The notes under the pieces were generated by a model. It had not been told where the DNA came from. It saw only the letters and a program-made list of their open reading frames with translations, and did not search any database. The position numbers and the translations under genes are program-made. A stretch of DNA of 64,000 bases from Cystobasidiopsis lactophilus (Eukaryota > Basidiomycota > Agaricostilbomycetes > Agaricostilbales > Chionosphaeraceae): assembly GCA_001599975.1 (NCBI GenBank), contig BCIO01000008.1, positions 1-64,000 on the forward strand, in the 5' to 3' direction. Position 1 is the stretch's first letter. Every line of letters starts with the position of its first letter. This document shows, in pieces, positions 22,961 through 34,761 of this stretch.

Positions 22961-25900
22961 TCAGTATGGCATGAGCCTCCTACGCTCCATGAGTTCAGCG
23001 TCCTCGTCATCGCCGTCGGACTCGTCCATATCCCCAAAGTCGAGCTGGCCGATCCGCAAATAAGGTTCGAGGGCGATGGAGATGCGCAATTCCCGTTCTT
23101 GGCTGGTGGAATGGATGCCTACGAGATCGACTGGCTTGAAATGAGCGCGCACGGGCTGCTGGCAGGCACCAAGATATAGAACTGCCACAATGTCGTGTCA
23201 GTCTGAATACCCAGGCTCGAGGCGAGAAACCGACCTTTCGCCCAAGGACATTCTGAGAGACTACGATAAAGCACACTCTTGGCCGCATGCCCATCTTGCT
23301 CTTCCAGTCTCAGATAGGCTTCCCAAATGCGCAGCGATGGCTTCTGGACGAGGGCCTGCACTGCTCGCTTGAACACAGATCGCAAGGCGACAGCATTGAT
23401 TTGGCGTGCAGGGTCAATGTTGAGCTCAACATAGAGCCGGAAGAGCCACAACAGCTCGCAAGATGGCGCCGTTGCCAATAAACTTTCGACCAAGTTCCGA
23501 ACGCGGTTCTGAATGCGCATGCGAGATTCCTGTGGCTCGAGGTTGACTACAGCCTTTCTCCGACTAAAAGGGAAGTCTGAGGGCTTACGTTGTGGAGGTA
23601 CAGATGAAGGAAAACTGTGTTGGTGGGAAACGTAGCCAAGGCTCGCTCAAGCACTCGCCGCAGCGCATCAGGCTTGAAAAGTCGGCTTGTGGCGGAGTGG
23701 ACGTAAAGAAGCTTCGAGTGAAGCATCAAAAGCGACTCTGCTTCCGCCGCATCGGCTTTGAAGCTGGCCAGGCCGAAGTTGATGGCGTGTGAGAGGGCGT
23801 CGAGGTCTTGGGAGCAAAAGGCGACCAGGGCAGCAGATTGAACTTTGAGATAGGCGGCAGAGGTGGAAGCCTTTAATCGACCAAAGTGCCACTGTCCATC
23901 TAGTTAGCCAGGCCCGTAGTTTGTAAGCCAAAAGACGGACTTCGACAGCTGAGGATGTGGACACGCCAACCAAGCCAGGGCCGTCCGCCTGCTCCAGATA
24001 TGGCTTTTGATCGCCCGGAGGAAGCGCTTGGCAAGCCAGTATCAGTAGCGCTTTCGATCGATCTTGCTCCAACTCGCAGGTCGCCCAAGATACCCAAAGC
24101 TGGTCTGACGCCTGCTCTTGGCCATACCGCAATAGCGTCTGGGCCCACGCTTTTCTGGCGTCATTCAATCGACCTCTTGACCATTCCAGGCAAGCGTAGC
24201 TGTTCCAAAGCGACAAGTTGTCCGGTTCGCGCTTGAGCAGCTTCCTGGCAATCTTGACCGCATTCTTGGGGCTCGTTCGTGAAGAGAAGGCGATGTAGAC
24301 AGCTTTCAGGTGGTCGTCCAAAGCATTGCAGTTGTGGAAGTACTCAAAACAGTTGCTGTAATGCTCAGGTTCAGCCCGGTGCCGTCGTCCCAGCAACGAT
24401 GAGGCTTACCTGACATAGGAAGTGTCGAGAGGAAGCACAGCAAATTGGTCGAACCACGGCGTGGGTCCCGTAGTCTGGTACAAGAGATCATGAGAAGTTG
24501 GCCATCGAGGCTCGAAAGCCTCCAGGGAGGTGAGGCTCTGCCGGACCGGTTCCATGGCTTCGCCGCCCACAATCTGGAACAGGTCTGCAGATGGTGGCAC
24601 GGGATAAAAAGACTCTGGCAAGACGGGCAGGGTGTGGGTAAATTGGGAAGATGTCTGACCGGGCCTTGCAAGCGGTAGACCCAGAAAGGCGAGGTAGTGA
24701 TAGAGGAGCGTAAGCCTCGCGTCGGGTTCGACTCGGAAGAGAAGATCTTTCACATCGTCAAAGAGGACGGTTCGATAGATGTCTTCATCGTTGGCGTCAG
24801 AATCCGAGAGTCTTGCGGTGTAAACTTGGCGCTGTGCTCGCTCCAGCTCTTCTTCGGCCCAGCGTTCAAAGCCATCAACACTGGTGGATTCCTCCTTCGG
24901 CACTTCCAGTGTAGATGGAGGCACAGCGTCTTCCGGGGTAGCCTTCCAACCTGCAGCGCCTGGCTCGCCACATCGGGCCGCTTCCGTGTCCCAAAACACT
25001 TCAAGCTCGTCGAGCTGCTCCGGAAGGGTAGCGCCTTCCAAGTTGGGCGGCAGGGCGAAGTTGAGCTCGATGAGACTCTGGAACAAAGCGTACGCGCGCT
25101 CGGTGTAGCCTGCGGCCGGCATGAGCAACCATTTCGTTAAACTGTTACAGACACGCCCGTACCTGCGCTTCTGAGCTTGTCTGCGAGAACGCTAAACAGA
25201 TATACGCGCTCTTCGTCTGCCGTAACCTTTGAAATCGCCTCCACGGTGGACTGCACAAAGGTACTCCGGCACTTGAAGGTACGCCCGTCCGCTGCTTGCC
25301 ATTCGATCCACGCGATGTACAGGGAGGGAGCAGGATTCTTGCGGAGAGCCTTTCGCCACTCTCTTTTGAGGTCCTCTTCGGGCCAGAAGATGGCGCCAAC
25401 TTGAAGTCGCTCTCGGATGAGCTCGACGGAGTCCTTGTTGGAGGCGATGGCTTTGTCAAGGATAGCCAGCTTCAACTCGGCTATTGATCTTCGCTCTTCT
25501 TTAGATGTTATGCTTTCTGACTTGGTATGCAGTTTGTCTTGAAAGCGAGAGAAAGCCAGCCAGGTTTCGATTGAGTGAGGCGAGAGGCCGCATTGGCGAC
25601 CGAGCTCTGCGTTGCGCTGCTCCAGCCGGTCGAGGTACGAATTTCCGAGCACTGGTTCAGCTTCCAAAGGCGCATCGTCGTCAGAAGAGTCCGACGGTGG
25701 CGCCTCCGGTGGCTGGTCGAGGGCCCTGTAATCTGCGTCATCCGCTCCCACCGGCCCCTCGTCCTGCGACATGTCTTCGTCCAGGAGTGGCACAAATGTT
25801 CCCGGCGTTTGGTTGCCAGAGGCTGGCAAGAGCTGCTGAACTTTGGCGTCGTTCTGTGCAAGCTTGAAGGCATGGGCCCGGTCCACGTAGCGTGCGAGCT

Positions 25901-26321
25901 GGTGCTGATTTTGGGGGAGGACGATCAAAGCTTTGCGTTCCTTTTTGTGCTGCCGAATGATGCGCAGCCCAGGGTGGAGGCCGAGCACCCTCCCGGCGCC
26001 CGAGCGGTGGAAGCGAGGGACATTTCGAGCGTAAAGGCCGTCATAGACCTGGTTGTTCGGGTCGCCAACCACATCTGTGATGATGGGCTGTGCTGAAGAG
26101 GGCTGAGAACGGCGCGGGAACACATCGGTTTCGACCCTGGGCTTCTGGCTGGTCGAGGGCACCACTTGAGGCCTTGGACTGGCCGACCTGTCTCGCTGTC
26201 TCCGTTTAGGCTTCTCCTCCCGCTTCCGTTTCGACGACTTGTTCTCAGGAAAGGATGAGAAGGAAGGAGCTGGCGCCGTTCGCTCAGGAAATGAATTAAA
26301 AGATGGAGGCGGCGCGGTCAT
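22961..26321 (-). CDS. NRDE2: NRDE2-like protein (HAT/TPR repeat, nuclear RNA surveillance)
   Basis: NRDE2 (Nrl1 in fission yeast) works with the Mtr4 helicase in nuclear RNA silencing and intron or R-loop control. Starts at 26321 with SFNSFPERTAPAPSFSSFP, the family's typical N-terminal pattern, then a basic KRKREEKPKRRQRDR region and GDPNNQVYDGLYARNVPRFH, which matches the conserved region before the repeats. HAT-type half-repeats follow: ETWLAFSRFQDKLH, LSLWNSYACLEWSRGRLNDA, QLWVSWATCELEQDRSKALL, RIWEAYLRLEEQDG. The C terminus has PVRAHFKPVDLVGI, close to the family's conserved end, and an acidic tail DESDGDDEDAEL. Size, over 1000 residues, fits. The start codon is 24 bp from the stop of the upstream gene. 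Confidence 0.88.
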
Positions 26322-26345
26322 CTCATTTCGGCTGGTCGTCTGGGT

Positions 26346-27692
26346 CTAAGCTTCTATGTTCCCTTTGGAGCCCACGACCCCGAGTTGATACACCTTAAGT
26401 AACGTGTACGCCGTATCGAGTAGTGGGGTGTCCACTTGGTGCTTTCGCGCTCGCTGCACCAAGGAGCCCAAGATGTATTCTAGCTCCAGCGGACGGCCAG
26501 CCATCAAGTCGAGCAGGAGCGATGGATAAAAATCCGGCTGGTGCTGCGTGGCCTGGCTTCTCAAGTGTCTGGGATAGAAAGTCATCGTAAGCTGGGAGGT
26601 AACGGACGTCAAAATTGATCAAGTAATGTTGTGGAGGCAGTTCTAACCCACCTTGATGTTCTCCTCTGGGAAGTTGGGCGAGATCTTGAGCTTCATAGCG
26701 ACGCTCAATGCCTTGAGCTCTCCCAGGAAGCGCTCGAAGAAAGGCATCCTGCAGCTTGATCTGTTAAAAGTAGCTCGGAAGGTGCACGATCCACAAACCC
26801 TAAGGGGATAGCCTCTGGCGTCAAAACAGCTTCCAAGCTCTTCCTCGTCAAGCCGCAATACGAAGAGAAACAGGCGTTCCAAGAGTTCTTGTAGAAGCGG
26901 GCTGACAAGATGTCTTCCGTTAGCTCTGTGTTGGAACCGGCCGATTTCAGGCAGTCGACAAATGCCTTGAGCCTTAGGCGCCCGTCTTCAACTAGGTGAG
27001 GCGGGCGAGGGGTGGTTGCATCGGATTCGCCCTCGTAAAGTCCCAAAGGAAGGCGCTCGATGAGGCCGTGCATAATGTGATAGGCGGGCTCGTATGTCGC
27101 ATTGGTGCCCACCCAGATTGCGGCCGCTTTGGCTGATTTTGAGCGAGCTGTCAAAGGCGTGTGCGACCACCTACAGAGGACAGAAACAGAGGGGAAAACG
27201 GGTTGAAGATCTGCTTCAATGCCATAGCCATTCTGCAACAATACAACGGCGGGCAGCTCTTTGAAGTCGGCAGCGTTCGTGGATTTCGCAGAGGCGGGGA
27301 AGAAAGGTGCGACGAGCTCGTGCGTCGGCTGGACTGTATCATGGCATGATTTTGGGCAGCGACCGCAGTGAAGGCAAAGGACGTACGCTCAGGGACTGCC
27401 TTCGTTGTGATCATGATGTAGTCGAACGGCAGGCCTATCGCATCACTGGCCTTTGGAAAGACCGCGTGTGGCTTGAAGGCCTTGATCTCTCCAAACTTGG
27501 CCGATTGAATGTCAACGCCGTCCTTGACGAAAGCATAGTTCGAACGGGCGATGGCCGTCACTTCGGCGCCGCCCTTCTCGAGCAGATAGCTGTATAGAAT
27601 GCCGACAGCTGTCGTGCCCGTTTTCATAACTTCCAAGGCAACTGAACCAAGAGAGCAGACACACGGCCGTAACCAATCACCAAGACCTTCAT
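26346..27692 (-). CDS. Ketopantoate reductase-like protein (ApbA/PanE family)
   Basis: Family members reduce 2-dehydropantoate with NADPH in pantothenate (CoA) synthesis, although many fungal paralogues have other or unknown substrates. Exon 1 MKVLVIGYG splices to VGILYSYLLEKGGAEVTAIA, giving the G-x-G-x-x-G dinucleotide-binding loop. Then FDYIMITTKAVPE carries the conserved lysine, and VVLLQNGYGIEADL matches the QNG motif. The C-terminal domain shows FYKNSWNACFSSYCGLTR and, after an intron, LMAGRPLELEYILGSLVQRA and TPLLDTAYTLLKVYQ, both diagnostic. About 390 residues. The 3' end is almost touching NRDE2 on the same strand. Confidence 0.88.
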
Positions 27693-28282
27693 GCTGGAGA
27701 GATTGTCGGTTGGGCAACTGGCCAGTCGAACTCGAAAAGAGGAATGGTCGTGAGGAAGGATAGTCGAACTCCGAGTCGAAAAGACGGGTGGTCGTGAGGA
27801 GAGGAGGCGTGCGTGGCTGCTGGCTTCCGGTGTAGGGAATCAAGACCACTCAGTCATCAGCAGCGTGCACAACCAGAAGGTGATGGACGTTGATGAGCAA
27901 GCGGGCCTGCGGTCCTCGGATCCGTTGGTCAGGCTCACTCTCGCTCAACCGAGTGATGGCTGACTTTTGCTATTGCTACCTCAACCTGGTTGATTATTTA
28001 CCTCTTGGCTTCAGTGTCTTCTTGAGAGCCTACCGGATACCGACCACAAGGCTCCGTTCTCCTCATACCGGGCCCTTTGGATGTCGCTCGGGCTTTGACG
28101 CGGCTTTCTTCGGTCACCTGCGCAGCTGTCTATTCACTCGCGTCTACATAGAGTACATCGTTTCGCCCTTGGCCCCTTGCACGAAGCCGTGCCACGAGGA
28201 CAACGAGCGAAGTGGAGCAATTGCACGCGTCGAAATGGACCCTCGTCGATCTGATCTGTTTGTTTTGTAAACAAAACTTGAG
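27693..28282. other. Divergent promoter region
   Basis: Between the ketopantoate-reductase-like gene (minus) and the secreted-protein gene (plus). Near 27715-27790 a motif of the type GGTCGTGAGGA-GGA with CCGAGTCGAA-like flanks is repeated imperfectly. No gene seen. Confidence 0.45.
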
Positions 28283-28922
28283 ATGGCCTTCTTTGGCCGC
28301 CCCTTCGGTCTTCCTGGAACCAACAAACCGAACATGCTCTTCAAAGCTGGAACCGTGCTGGCCATCCTGGCCGCCGCTGCCCAAGCGTCCGCCTCTCTCA
28401 GCACCTGTCGAAGGCACTGCGACGACCGCTTCCTTAAGCAATGCGTTCCTCGGCATGCGCACAGCGTGAGTTAGCCCTCTTGATGGCTAGCTTAGCGTGC
28501 TTGCTCATTCTGAATGCAGCCGCGAGCGTTGGCGAAGTGCGCCCACACCTTGACCATCTGCCTGGACTGTGCGTTTTGGTGTCTGCAGGCCGGGTCTGCC
28601 GCTTTGAACAACGATTCGTCCAGATTGCTACAATGCACATTTGCGTCGGTTGGCCCCCAAGCCCACCCATACCCAACTAGAACAATGTGTCTACGCCCGG
28701 AATGTTTGCGAGCAGGATAGTCCGTCGCTCCTTTGGCTCCTCCTCGATCGAGTTCTGACACATCATTATGAAGCCACGTTCAACAGCCTCGCTGATTGCG
28801 CCGAGGAGTACAACCTGTGTTACTTGCAGTTTGGCTACGTGCAAGGTATGGCCGAGGTCGTGACGGCCTTGTTGAATTTCAAACAGCACAAGGACAATCC
28901 GACCCAGGTGCCGGTACACTAA
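28283..28922 (+). CDS. Cysteine-rich secreted protein candidate
   Basis: Four exons (28283-28465, 28520-28568, 28589-28648, 28681-28922) with consistent phases give 177 residues. After a short polar start (or from the ATG at 28334) lies a clear signal sequence, MLFKAGTVLAILAAAAQASA, followed by CRRHCDDRFLKQC. About a dozen cysteines follow, with motifs KCAHTLTICLDC, HICVEQCVYARNVC and ADCAEEYNLC. The spacing does not match a family I know. Two of the introns would be only 20 and 32 nt; an alternative is to read exons 2 and 3 as one, which changes the frame after LDC. Small, secreted and cysteine-rich fits an extracellular or effector-like protein, but that is inference. Confidence 0.6.
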
Positions 28923-29021
28923 GGCAGGCTTAGGGGCAGCACGGTTTCTTGTACGACGGGTTGAGCCGTCATTGTGTATTAAACTTTGGTCTAGGAGAAC
29001 AAGTACAGTCTAAGAGCCTCT

Positions 29022-30844
29022 TCAAAAGCCGTTGTTGTCACAGCTGAAAGCGCCCGGCACCGTCCCAGCGGAGTAGGACTCTTTGATCGCAAAAGCGGAA
29101 GTCACAGTCCCGCCGACGAGCATGAAGCAGCCGGTGAGGCCGATGAGGATGTTGAAGACCGTCTCGGCGCGACGGCCCCAGCCCTTGAAAAGCTGGCCCT
29201 TGTAGATTTCGCGGTAGGCGAGGGCCCAGAAGATGAATCCGAACCAGGAGTCGAACAGACTTGACATGATGGCCAGCACTGGCGCGGAAATCAGCAACTT
29301 CCCTGGCATCGGGCACAAGCACTCACAGTCGTTGAAAAAGGGTATGGCCTCCCCAATGATCCAGCTAACGATCCAAACGCCCAGCACAACAGCAATCCAA
29401 ACGATCCAGCCGGTCACCGTGTGCTTCCGGCGATGGACCGAGTCTTTGTCGTAGATTCTGAAGAAGATGTAGCGCGACGTGACTGAGGCGTAGAGGATAC
29501 CAACGACGATGATGGTGGGTAACGTGAAACCAGCGATAGCTTTGGCGTAAACGCGCTCAAGCGATCCATAGCCGGGGCTCACGACGTATTCGTCGCCAAA
29601 CTTCCAGTAAAGGATCGAGCCGCCGAGAGAGAAGAGGAGGATCTCTGCTGCTGTGCAGATATAAAGTGCTTTAGGAAAGTCTTCTGGGTGGGCCATGTCG
29701 TCGATATAAGAAGGCAGCAAGATTTGGCCGACAAAAGTGTACACCTGCCGTTGTCACTGAGCTCAAATCTCCCGGGTTCGGATCGAACACTCACGATGTT
29801 CAAGACGGCATTGAAGCCATGGACGAAGGAAGTGCCTGGCTTGGCCCAAGCGGTGATGGTGATCGGGCCGCCGGTGTAGCCGACAGGGCCAGCCTCGATT
29901 CCGGCGAAGATCCAGGATAGCAAGAGTGCGAGGAACATGGTGCTCGCTGCGACGAAGCCCATGTAGGCTACGATCTTCAGTTCGCGCCAGAGCGATACTG
30001 TGGGAGGGGCGGCGAAAAGGTTAGTTGGCCATCGAAGATGCACATTTTGTGGAGGGGACAAACGGATGAACATGACGAGGACGAGGACGACTGTATAAAC
30101 GATGGTGCACGTCGCATGGTCCCTATAAGCACGTTCAGGTATGCACTCTGCGATTCGAAAGGGGAGGGCAGCTCACGAGATAGTGTTCAGGGCAATCGAA
30201 CCACTGTTCTACAGATCAACAGGTGACCCATCTTACCGAGCAGCGAAGGGGCTCACGATAATGTATGCAATCCCACTGTAGAGTGTGGATGTCAGCTTTT
30301 AGTCAAAATGGACTGTATGTGGGAAACTCAACTGATAAACATGTTGTTCAACAAGAAGCCGACGCCAGCGGCTTCATAGGCGATCCTCGACCCGCCAAAT
30401 AGATTTTGTGCAATGTCGCAGATCTGATACATGCGCGTTCGAGTTGAGAAACAAAAGCGCAAAGAGAGGGAGGGAACTCACATCGGTCAAGTGCGGATGT
30501 CTCAAGCAGTAGCGAGTAAGAACGAGCGAAGTGTATAGGGTGACCAAGCCGACAATGACCGTTGTCAGGACACCTCCAGCCATGCCGAGCACCGAGTAGC
30601 TCGACGGAAAGCTGAGGATGGCAATGACAATGTACTCGGAGAACAGCAGGCCGGCGGCGGATTGCCAGGTGAGAGTCTTGGTCTTGATCTCCTTGGTGTC
30701 CACCCATTGGCCATCGTCCTGCTCCTCGCCGGGTGCCTTCTCCTTGGAAGCGCCCGGCCGGTTCTTCTCCAGGTCATCGGCAGAAACCAAAGTGGCGGCG
30801 TCATCCTGACTTGAGAGCCTGCGCTCTGCGTTTGTGGCGGACAT
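29022..30844 (-). CDS. Amino-acid permease (AAAP/AAT superfamily)
   Basis: A secondary transporter that moves neutral amino acids with protons at the plasma membrane or vacuole. Starts MSATNAERRLSSQDDAATLV with a hydrophilic N terminus of about 60 residues. Eleven or so membrane segments follow: LLFSEYIVIAILSFPSSYSV, GVLTTVIVGLVTLYTSLVLT, GFVAASTMFLALLLSWIFAG, AKAIAGFTLPTIIVVGILYA, WIVWIAVVLGVWIVSWIIGE and FNILIGLTGCFMLVGGTVTS among them. Family marks include CDIAQNLFGG after the third segment and SWFGFIFWALAYREIYKGQ near the end. The C terminus, GAFSCDNNGF, is typical of fungal members. About eight introns interrupt the gene. Confidence 0.9.
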
Positions 30845-32097
30845 GATGGTGGTTGAAGCTCCTCAAGAAGGGCACTTCTCAAAGCGCGGGCACGCAAAAA
30901 GGGCGGAAACGATGAGCAGCGCGCTCGCATGGCTCTGCTTTTTGCCCATGACGTCCCCAAACGAAAATTCAAGGGTGGCCGGCTGGCCTCGGCACGCCAT
31001 TTTCACACACATCAGACCGGGAGCAAAGCAGGCAGTGAGTCGTGTGAGCTGTCATGGTGGACATGGAGCAAGGTGCGCTCTTCTGAGCTCGCTCCGGGCT
31101 GCACCACAAGTTGCGGCGGGCAAAAGACAGGCCTCGCAGAAAGGCACTTGGAGCAGGTCGTCCATTTTCTGCAGTGCTTTACTACTTGTGTGTGCAGATA
31201 TGTACTGCCAGAGAGCACGCGTGGGGCCAAATGCCGAGTGATTGCTGCCTAACTTTGCCACCCAACTTTGCCACCGCCGTTTCAGGATTGGTTGCGTTTG
31301 GCTTGTCCGCCTACTGTTTCGCTGTCGAGTCTTCTACTTGAGTATGCTGTTGGATGACGGGTGCTTAGTTGTGACTAGGCTTGGCGAGCTTTGGCCGAGC
31401 TTTCGAGTCCTGACTGCGACCAAGTGGGTTTGGGAGCGCCCTTGATGTCCTATTGTCTGGTATCAATCTCCTCTGGACTCACGCTCGGTATCCTTTTGCC
31501 ACAAGGTGTGCCTCGTGGTGCGCAGCCAGAGCACGGGAGCAAGTCCTGCAGCCGGTCATAAGTAGCTATCGGTGGTGTGCTCAGTTTCCCCCCTTCGCCA
31601 AAATTGGACGCCCAGCCTTGGACCCGATGGATCTCAAGCAGGATCTAGCGGCTTGTATGTTCATGGTGTACACTGAAGCGGGGTGGAGTGGTGGGCAGCT
31701 TGGACGAGCATGCTTTGCCCCCGCCAACACGAACGCACCAGTTCGCCTTCACGAGCACCATGTGCGTCGTCGCCCACACTTGGTGAGTTTCTATCCAGCT
31801 TTATATGATAGTAGGGAATATGCAGTGTTCAGGATCGAGGACAGCTGGGCAGGGTGGAGAAAGGGCGGGACCTTTCCTGCCCATTCCAACCCCCTCCACT
31901 ACCATAGCTCTCTCCCATCCTTTCAATTTACCTTCATACGAACGCCACACATATGCAATGCCCACAGTATGAGCCAACTGCGAGAGAATGAATTTGCACC
32001 ACTATTCCCTCGCCCGCCGCAAATCTGCCGCGTGACCTGCGAATCGTGAGACAAATTTTCCTGCTCCCCTTCGTCCTCCACCCTCGTTCGACCAAGG
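30845..32097. other. Long divergent intergenic region
   Basis: Holds the promoters of the permease (minus) and of the ribosomal protein gene (plus). A 198-codon open frame (31453-32049, plus) starts without ATG and shows no domain or repeat; I treat it as chance. A pyrimidine-rich stretch near 32060-32095 precedes the eL15 start. Confidence 0.5.
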
Positions 32098-32983
32098 ATG
32101 GGCGCTTACAAGTATGTTGCGGAACTCAACCGCAGGAAACAGTCAGGTTCGTCTGGCCCAACTTAACCTCAAACACGATTGGGCGGGACTGAAGCAAGAA
32201 TGGAACAGACATTATGCGCTTCCTGTTGCGCGTTCGCTGCTGGGAATACCGGTTGGTTGCTCTTGCTACTGTATACATCAGGGTATACGTGTGTTGAGTC
32301 GCAACGAACAGCCAACTGAACGTGATCCACCGGGCGTCCAAGCCTTCAAGGCCGGACAAGGCTCGTTCTTTGGGCTACAAGGTGCGTCTGGCTCTATATA
32401 CCCACACTATCACACATTAACAACTATGCCACAGGCCAAGCAAGGCTACATCGTCTACCGCGTCCGAGTCCGACGGGGCAACCGCAAGAAGCCAGTCGCA
32501 AAGGGCGCCACTTTTGGCAAGCCCACCAACCAGGGTGTCAACCACTTGAAGTTCCAGCGCTCGCTCAGGTCCACCGCTGAGGAGAGGGTCGCCCGTCGAT
32601 GTGGCGGACTCAGGGTTCTCAATGTGCGTCTTCGTTACACTTTTTGAGTGTCGAACTAACCCAAGGTTACGATAGTCCTACTGGATCAACCAAGACGGCG
32701 TGTACAAGTACTTCGAGGTCATCTGCGTCGACCCGCACCACAAGGCCATCCGAAGGGACGCCCGCATCAACTGGATCGCCAACGCCGTCCACAAGAGGCG
32801 CGAGTCTCGTGGCTTGACTTCCGCCGGCAAGAAGGTGTGTTCCCTCCCTCTCCTGGACTCTATACATACTGACTATCACGTGACAAGAACCGCGGAATCG
32901 GCAAAGGCTCGAAACACAACCATACTCCCAAGGCTGCTACTTGGCGCAGGCACAACACTTTGTCCCTCCGCCGATACCGCTAG
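32098..32983 (+). CDS. RPL15: 60S ribosomal protein eL15
   Basis: Structural protein of the large ribosomal subunit. Starts [16 protein letters not shown], then [80 protein letters not shown] and ends [13 protein letters not shown]. The spliced length, about 203 residues, is standard. Six exons with short introns; the first three lie close to the start, as is common in fungal ribosomal protein genes. Confidence 0.97.
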
Positions 32984-33314
32984 TTCCTTCTATCTTCTTC
33001 TTGGGCTACACGTGGGGACGCTTTATCCAAATCAACATTACTCGGTTCTTTCCCGACTTCTCTCCTTTCGTTCCTTGGCGCAAGAGTTTTGCTTTTTTTG
33101 TGGCCGGTGACTGGGTTCCTGGTGGATAGGCGTGGAAGGCAGGACTAGCGCTCGGCGTGTGAAAGGCAGAAGGAGGGCAGAAGGGTCTTTTGACTTTTGG
33201 AAAAAGGCGTTTTCGCTTTCATTTGATTCTCACTTTTTTTTTTTCGCCCTTTTGCCGCCTTGGTCCGCACATTGAGAGATGAAAGAGAAGTCTATTACAA
33301 CAGTGTCTACAAGT
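32984..33314. other. Convergent 3' region
   Basis: Between the stop codons of eL15 and of the DUF1275 gene. Contains a T-rich run near 33233-33245. No gene. Confidence 0.5.
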
Positions 33315-34339
33315 TTACAACTGGTCTACTGAGACGCCCGCTCTAGGCACCACAAAGAAGTAGCCCGTGCCAACCAACTTGAAGATGGCAGAGAGGACGA
33401 GTGGCAAAGGCGGGTTGACCCATCTCATCGCTTGGGCGCCCGCGAGCGCGCCGAGGAAGAAGACGAGCATGAAGATGAGCCGCTGGTCCCTCGCTGGGTT
33501 GTGCCTCTTGAACAGGTTCGGGTCGGAGAACAAGCGGGTGGAGGCCAAGGTGAGCACCGAGACTGCTATAGTCTCCACCTTTTTCGTCCCTTCAGCTTGG
33601 ATTCGAGAAAGGCAAGGGAAGGGAAGGCTTACCTTCATGTGAAGCACCCAAACTTGTTGCGATCCATAAGCCGCAGAGAGGAGCCAGACCAAGGCGAGGT
33701 TGGAGTTGCCTTCCAGATCGACGGCGTGGGTGTAGAGCAAGATGGCGGCCAGGAAGACCAGAGCGACTTCTGCGGTCGAGAGGAAGATCAACACCCAGCG
33801 CTTGGGCGTCGCTTTGGGGTCGTGTGAGGGGGAGAGCCAGATCAAGGCTTGGCCGCAGATGAAGTTGCCCAGGCTGCGTGCGCCCACATTGAGCATCCAA
33901 ACATAAAACAAAAGGCAAGAGGGAAACACACAAGAAACCAAGAGCAGAAACGACGGTCCTCAAAGGGTGGATCAACGAGGGGAATTGACCTTGAAGGTCG
34001 GCGGTCGCCAGGGCCAAGAGGACAAAGTTGCCGGTTTGGTTGGCGACGAAGACGGAGCAGTGGGTGAGGGTGATGATGTCGATCGCTCTTGACCTCGGAT
34101 TTAGCTGGCGAGATCATTGGACAGACGGTAAAGGGAGACTGACCCAGCTGCGAAAGAGAGGACGACAAGCACGATCCACGCGTACTTCAAGTCCGGCGGT
34201 TCGGCCAGCCATTGGCGGGATCCTGTGTGCGTCTTCAAGACCAAGTCATTCTCATCAAATGGCGAAGCTCACCGAAAGTCGATTTGGCAAGCGGCTCCAA
34301 ATGCCGGTCTTCCTCCTTTATTGACTCCCTTTCCTCCAT
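33315..34339 (-). CDS. DUF1275 (YoaK-family) membrane protein
   Basis: Starts MEERESIKEEDRHLEPLA (34339), then after a GTGAGC intron SRQWLAEPPDLKYAWIVLVV. The family signature is VFVANQTGNFVLLALATADL, followed by SLGNFICGQALIWL, WVLIFLSTAEVALVFLAAIL, LALVWLLSAAYGSQQVWVLH and a last pair RLIFMLVFFLGALAGAQAM and LPLVLSAIFKLVGTGYFFV. About six membrane segments and about 250 residues, normal for the family. Function of DUF1275 proteins is not established; the fungal ones are often called YoaK-like. Five or six short introns. Confidence 0.85.
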
Positions 34340-34761
34340 CTGCTTCAGTCCACCTTGTACAGCCCAGAATGGCCGAAGTAGCAAGCCAAGAGGCGAAATA
34401 AACAAAAAGGGCCAAAACAGATCGACGCCGCCGCGGGAGTTTAATGAAGGGACGCGTCGAAGGTGGCCAGCGACTTGGGTCAGCGCTCCAGTGCCTTGTG
34501 AAACGAGTGTATGAAGCAGGACAATAGCATTCGAAGAGGCAAACGAGGACCGAGGTTGGCCCCGAGCACGGAGAAAAGGGAGCGGAAGGGATCGGCGTCA
34601 CCTCCTGGAGACACTTGGTGCTACCTCGCCAACTCTCTGGCAACAATAGCTCTTGGTGTAAGCATTCGAGGCGTAATTCAGATATCCATTGCTATAATTT
34701 ATGAACGTCGAGTTTGCCACCACCCATATCCACACTCTCCGCTTTTCCTTCTTACACAGCG
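34340..34761. other. Intergenic region
   Basis: Between two minus-strand genes. No supported feature. Confidence 0.45.

Noticed and set aside
30171-30200. tRNA B-box-like string (GGTTCGATTGCCC, minus strand)
   Set aside because: Lies in an exon of the amino-acid permease and has no matching A box or cloverleaf. No other tRNA candidate was found by eye.
31453-32049. 198-codon plus-strand open frame upstream of eL15
   Set aside because: No ATG at its start, no domain, and it fills the promoter region of a ribosomal protein gene.
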